Notes under the pieces: model-generated | Told to the model about the DNA's origin: nothing | Databases searched by the model: none | What the model saw: only the letters and a program-made list of their open reading frames with translations | Made by a program: the position numbers and the translations under genes | In this document: piece by piece, positions 14,845-18,151 of the stretch | How positions within the stretch are numbered: position 1 is the stretch's first letter | Layout: the number at the start of each line of letters is the position of its first letter | Origin: Candidatus Hydrogenedentota bacterium | GTDB taxonomy: Bacteria; Hydrogenedentota; Hydrogenedentia; Hydrogenedentales; CAITNO01 | NCBI GenBank assembly: GCA_023145975.1 | Contig: JAGLCZ010000437.1 | Coordinates: forward strand, 1 to 18,151 | Direction of reading: 5' to 3' | DNA: 18,151 bases

Positions 14845-15390
14845 ATGAATGACTTAATGGTCTTGGCTGCTCCACTTATTGAGCATGTCCAGGCAAATCC
14901 GGTAATTTATGGGATTGGGGCTGTTGTAGCAGTAATAATTATTTATTTTACGCGCCCTTATTCTTCGGCTGTAATCCTATATTCTATTGAAATATCTATT
15001 TATCTGTCGGCAATGCATCTGCTCATATATGTTTGTGTATATCTGATGGCAGGGTTTAGCAATGAGACGACGATGAAAGGTGTCTTTGGTGCTGATGCCA
15101 GGGGAACGGCACCTTGGACAACACCCTTGGTACGATTTTGGGAACGTGATGTATATGATCCCAGTTGGATAATGTGGTTTGAAGTTGTGGTGACTATAAT
15201 CATTCTTCTACTGATGCGTTATTACCGCCCTATGCAGGTACAGACCAAATATAAAAGCCCGGAAACGGAGAAGATGAGTAAACCCAAAAAAAAAGGGTAT
15301 GATGATGACAGCGACGATGGTTGGGGGGTGCCGACAACAAGGGAATTTACACTTCCAAAAGGCTTTGAGAAAAAGATGAAAGGGAAATAG
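14845..15390 (+). CDS. Small three-TM membrane protein of unknown function
   Basis: A 181-residue protein with hydrophobic segments near 19-35, 43-70 and 109-126. A hydrophilic loop (71-108, including GVFGADARGTAPWTTPLVRF) lies between segments two and three. The charged C-terminal tail (128-181) combines PKKKG, an acidic DDDSDDGW patch and a basic end, FEKKMKGK. I do not recognise a family. ATG 14845 has AAGGAAA at 14831-14837 and a candidate promoter at 14769-14797. Base composition is like its neighbours. Its 221-base distance from the next gene, with a TATAAT promoter between, argues for a separate transcript. Confidence 0.8.
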   Translation: MNDLMVLAAPLIEHVQANPVIYGIGAVVAVIIIYFTRPYSSAVILYSIEISIYLSAMHLLIYVCVYLMAGFSNETTMKGVFGADARGTAPWTTPLVRFWERDVYDPSWIMWFEVVVTIIILLLMRYYRPMQVQTKYKSPETEKMSKPKKKGYDDDSDDGWGVPTTREFTLPKGFEKKMKGK

Positions 15391-15442
15391 TAGTCGGGGA
15401 AACAGACGTGTAACAGTAATGTGAGGCCGTGTAATTTTTATG

Positions 15443-15472
15443 TGCACATTTTTGTGTTTTTTACGGTATAAT
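15443..15472 (+). promoter_or_regulatory. Candidate promoter for the zinc-ribbon TPR operon
   Basis: A perfect TATAAT (15467-15472) is preceded by TGCACA (15443-15448) at 18 bases, matching four of six -35 positions. The -35 lies in the palindrome TGTGCACA (15441-15448), which could be a regulator site. The predicted leader to the start codon is about 130 bases; no riboswitch-like structure was recognised in it. Confidence 0.45.
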
Positions 15473-15611
15473 TCCAGTAGCGTTCTCTCTGTCGGGGGGG
15501 ATGTTTTGGAATTGAAACCCTCTGTGGCATGGGTATCTAAAATTATAAATGGTTGTAATATACTCGGGCAGGCGAACCTTGTGCTGTAGTATTCAGGAAG
15601 GAAAGTATATT

Positions 15612-17171
15612 GTGGTGAACATGATCAATTGTCCCTACTGTGGAGGCGAGATGACTGCCGATGCAGCGATATGCCCCAAGTGTGGTGGTCCGGCAAAGAA
15701 AGAGGTCGATTCAGGAGAACCCCAGCCTTTTTTTGGCGATTCCAATACTTCTACGTGTCCAATATGTAACACGCGTGTAGGTGCGGGTGATATTGTTTGC
15801 ATCCAATGCGGCGTTAATCTTCTCACAGGACAGAAACCGGATAGAGCTAAAGAGCCGGTTCCGCCCAAGCGTGATTTACAGAGTGCGGCTACAATATTAA
15901 AAACTGTTGGGATTGTATTCTTGGTCATGATTTGCGGTGGCGCCCTGTTTTTGCTGGCCACAAAGTTATTGCATGATCCAGTAAAAGATGCGCGACAGAT
16001 AGCAAAGATGGGTGATCCTGAGGAAGCATCTGAATTGTTGCGGGATCATCTGCAGCGTGTCCCGGAGGATTTCGAAGCGCAGTTTCTGTTAGGGCAAATT
16101 TATTGGAAAGGCGAGCAGTATGATCGTGCAGGGGAAGCATTTGAGTCTATAGCGCGACAGGGAGGACCTCGGGATCGAGATGCTGCATTACTTGCTTTGT
16201 TGGCATCAGAACATATCTCCGGGAATGAAAATAGAAAACGACAAGTAACAATGCTTCAGTCCTTGATTCAGCAGCGTTATCCGGATGATGTGGAATTACT
16301 GAAAGTAGTGGCATTGCTGCAGGGAGTAGAGAAAGAGTATCGTGGACAACGGGATACAACAGAAATTCTTGAAGCGATGGATGCTGCCCCGCCAATATTA
16401 TCCGGGTTAACCTATATAATGACTGGGAAAATGGAGAAAGCAGTAGAATCTTTACAGGATGCGATGGATATGCTTCCTAAGGACGAAAGGGTGGCAGTGG
16501 CGTTGGGTTTCGTGCAGAAAATACGGGGACAGAAAGAATCCTGTACGGCTGTGCTGGAGCAGGTGAAGGATGTGTCACCTGAAACCGAGGCGTTGGTAAA
16601 AATGCAGCTGGGTTCTTCTCTTATGCAGCGTGGTGAGGATGGAAAAGCCCTTCCGTTTCTTACGGTTGCAAAGGAAGCCCGTCCGGAAGATTCACAATGT
16701 ATGTTTCTTCATGCTGTAGGACTTCAACAAAATAAACTGCTTGATGAAGCACTTGTTGCTTTTGAAAAAATTGCAAGTGGTTCCGGAAAATTTGCTGGGC
16801 TTGCTTCCCTTCAAATGGCAGTGATCTATTTGGAACAGGGGAATTATGATCAGGCAGGTTCATTTGTACGACGTGCCGGAGAGGAAGGTATTACTTCCGC
16901 TCGTCAAGCAACAGTTCTGGGGCGTGTATATGTAATGCAGGGCGATATGACCCGGGGAGAGCAGGCGTACCGTCGTGCTGTATCTATTAAAGCGGATTAT
17001 CCTGCAGTACGTCTTGAATTGGGGCTATTGCTTGTCAATCGTGGTTCAGTTGAAGAGGGATTAAAGGAACTGGAGCGCTATCTGGACTTGGCAGTTTCGA
17101 ATCCCGTGCAATACCGTGCCAATGAAATTGACGTACTTGTAGATCAAATTAAGAAAACTAAGCAGCAATAA
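15612..17171 (+). CDS. Zinc-ribbon, single-TM, TPR-repeat protein
   Basis: The product is about 519 residues. Two tandem CxxC...CxxC zinc ribbons open it: Cys7/10/21/24 (CPYCGGEM, CPKCGG) and Cys49/52/63/66 (CPICNTRVG, CIQCGVN). A Pro/Lys linker, one TM helix (about 96-118, IVFLVMICGGALFLLATKLL) and a long TPR solenoid follow to the end (for example ASELLRDHLQRVPEDFEAQF and LGQIYWKGEQYDRAGEAFES). Ribbons would be cytoplasmic and TPRs periplasmic, or the reverse; the TPR region suggests protein-protein scaffolding. GTG 15612 is favoured because AGGAAGGAAAG (15595-15605) sits 6 bases upstream. ATG 15621 is the alternative. The next gene begins 24 bases later, so they probably form an operon. 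No enzymatic domain is seen and the exact role is unknown. Confidence 0.82.
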   Translation: MVNMINCPYCGGEMTADAAICPKCGGPAKKEVDSGEPQPFFGDSNTSTCPICNTRVGAGDIVCIQCGVNLLTGQKPDRAKEPVPPKRDLQSAATILKTVGIVFLVMICGGALFLLATKLLHDPVKDARQIAKMGDPEEASELLRDHLQRVPEDFEAQFLLGQIYWKGEQYDRAGEAFESIARQGGPRDRDAALLALLASEHISGNENRKRQVTMLQSLIQQRYPDDVELLKVVALLQGVEKEYRGQRDTTEILEAMDAAPPILSGLTYIMTGKMEKAVESLQDAMDMLPKDERVAVALGFVQKIRGQKESCTAVLEQVKDVSPETEALVKMQLGSSLMQRGEDGKALPFLTVAKEARPEDSQCMFLHAVGLQQNKLLDEALVAFEKIASGSGKFAGLASLQMAVIYLEQGNYDQAGSFVRRAGEEGITSARQATVLGRVYVMQGDMTRGEQAYRRAVSIKADYPAVRLELGLLLVNRGSVEEGLKELERYLDLAVSNPVQYRANEIDVLVDQIKKTKQQ

Positions 17172-17195
17172 ACATATTACTCAGGGAGAGTATCC

Positions 17196-18151
17196 ATGAT
17201 AAATCATAGAAGTATTAAGATAGTAAGCGTGGTAATGACATTTTTTTTAGGTGCAACAGTCTGTTTTGCATGGGGACCACGAACCCAGATGGCAATTGTA
17301 AATACAGCGCTTAATCTTGTGTCCCGTGAACAGGGTTTTCCTCTTACAAAACTTCAGAATGATATACGTGCTGGTGTGCGTGTTGATGACAAGGTGTTGG
17401 CAGTATTGTATCCCGATCTGCCTATGGATACCCTGCGTGCCATTGAGAATGAAATAGCGCTTTTAACGGCAGTACGCCGACCAACAGTGGATGCATACTA
17501 TGCGTATCGGCTCGGAGTGCTTGGAAAGATAGTGGGCAGTATGACTGCTCCCATGAGAGATGCCGATGCTATCGAGAGAGATAAGTATTATGCAGATGCG
17601 GATGCTACGGTGGATTTTGGCGCGTTACGTCCTGCTTCAAGGCGGGTTTTCGAAACAATGACGCCTTTTGAACGTATTCTTCGCGAAGCAAATTCGGCAA
17701 ATGATCTTATTCAAAGTGAGTATCGTAGTGGTGAGGGTTTTAAGGGAGCTGCAGCTTCACGACTGGCATCGGATGTAAGTCGATCCGTTAATGCAGTGGC
17801 AGATATCTGGTGGACTATTGTCACTTCGCGCACACTGGCAGGAAATATTAGTGATACCCAATTACAACGCTATGTATTGAAGGGATATGAATATCGCATT
17901 GCTCGCGGTAATGAAGAGGAGATTGAAGCGGCAGAAGGATATTATGCTGATTTGGTCTCTTTTACACCGGATATGCATGCCGGTATTGGTGATATGCTTT
18001 ATGCGGCGGGATTCCGCGAACGGGCTGTGCGGGAATATGAGACAGCACTGGTTGCTGCGCCTGGACGGCGTGATGTAGTGGGAAAAATCAGTGAGTATTA
18101 TATGGAAGTAGGCGAAGAAGCGTTGAACAAAAATTTACTTGAAGAAGCACG
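17196..18151 (+). CDS. Exported protein of unknown function with TPR-like C-terminal part (3' end outside window)
   Basis: The frame is open from ATG 17196 to the window edge (318 codons plus two bases) with no stop, so the gene continues. GGGAGAG at 17184-17190 is the ribosome site. Residues 1-25 are a signal peptide (IKIVSVVMTFFLGATVCFA), with likely cleavage before WGPRTQMAI. The Trp-Gly-Pro start and a later MTAPMRDADAIERDKYYADA segment faintly recall exported zinc phospholipase C-like proteins, where WGP is followed by Thr-His. Here it is Thr-Gln, so metal binding is doubtful. Residues about 235-318 (YYADLVSFTPDMHAGIGDM, FRERAVREYETALVAAPGRR) look like TPR helices. It follows the zinc-ribbon TPR gene by 24 bases, and joint work in the envelope is plausible. 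Confidence 0.8.
   Translation, partial: MINHRSIKIVSVVMTFFLGATVCFAWGPRTQMAIVNTALNLVSREQGFPLTKLQNDIRAGVRVDDKVLAVLYPDLPMDTLRAIENEIALLTAVRRPTVDAYYAYRLGVLGKIVGSMTAPMRDADAIERDKYYADADATVDFGALRPASRRVFETMTPFERILREANSANDLIQSEYRSGEGFKGAAASRLASDVSRSVNAVADIWWTIVTSRTLAGNISDTQLQRYVLKGYEYRIARGNEEEIEAAEGYYADLVSFTPDMHAGIGDMLYAAGFRERAVREYETALVAAPGRRDVVGKISEYYMEVGEEALNKNLLEEA

Noticed and set aside
17271..17289. Zinc-dependent phospholipase C identity for the last gene
   Set aside because: Only the WGP start after the signal peptide is suggestive; the expected His after WGPxT is Gln and no later metal-binding set was found.
1..18151. CRISPR arrays, tRNA or rRNA genes, insertion sequences, phage attachment sites
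   Set aside because: No regularly spaced identical repeats, cloverleaf arms, transposase motifs or terminal inverted repeats were recognised.

Overview
The window looks like a chromosomal fragment of a Gram-negative-type bacterium with moderate GC, probably an uncultured anaerobe. That reading rests on the F1Fo operon layout with two b-type subunits, Na+-type rotor residues, an orphan larE, a CHASE-like/PAS/PAS hybrid kinase, and zinc-ribbon/TPR and signal-peptide proteins. No marker gene here fixes the phylum. Deep-branching lineages such as Hydrogenedentes or PVC-like groups are only a guess.

Positions 1-8132 (+) hold a nearly complete F1Fo ATP synthase operon: atpB (5' end missing), a giant c-type gene, a normal atpE, a b'-like gene, a b gene with an N-terminal extension, atpH, atpA, atpG, atpD and atpC. 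Most genes are tightly spaced or overlap by 4 bases. The outstanding feature is the gene at 529-1509. It encodes four consecutive c-subunit hairpins with an exact 81-residue period, and all four lack the ion-binding carboxylate (Gly, Gln, Gln, Gln). The next gene, atpE (1600-1920), is a single-hairpin c subunit with both Glu54 and Glu87, a two-carboxylate Na+-type site. The operon therefore encodes one competent c subunit and one four-hairpin subunit with no carboxylate. This suggests a mixed c-ring with a silent sector and an altered ion/ATP ratio, or a structural or inhibitory role for the long protein. Subunit a keeps its essential Arg but has unusual residues at other half-channel positions. 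A GC-rich hairpin separates the two c genes, and another lies directly before the atpA ribosome binding site.

Positions 8172-8990 (-) encode LarE, the sacrificial sulfur transferase of the nickel-pincer cofactor pathway, with no other lar gene in view. A 349-base AT-rich gap (8991-9339) with two AT-rich palindromes follows. At 9340-13035 (+) lies a large membrane hybrid sensor histidine kinase with a receiver domain and no separate response regulator nearby. Convergent to it is a secreted or anchored C45-family (NTN hydrolase-like) protein with a Glu/Lys/Pro-rich tail (13184-14674, -).

From 14845 (+) there is a three-helix membrane protein of unknown function. A zinc-ribbon/TM/TPR protein (15612-17171) follows, and 24 bases later a signal-peptide protein that runs off the window end (17196-18151). 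The last two are probably one operon concerned with envelope assembly or scaffolding, but their function cannot be read from the sequence.
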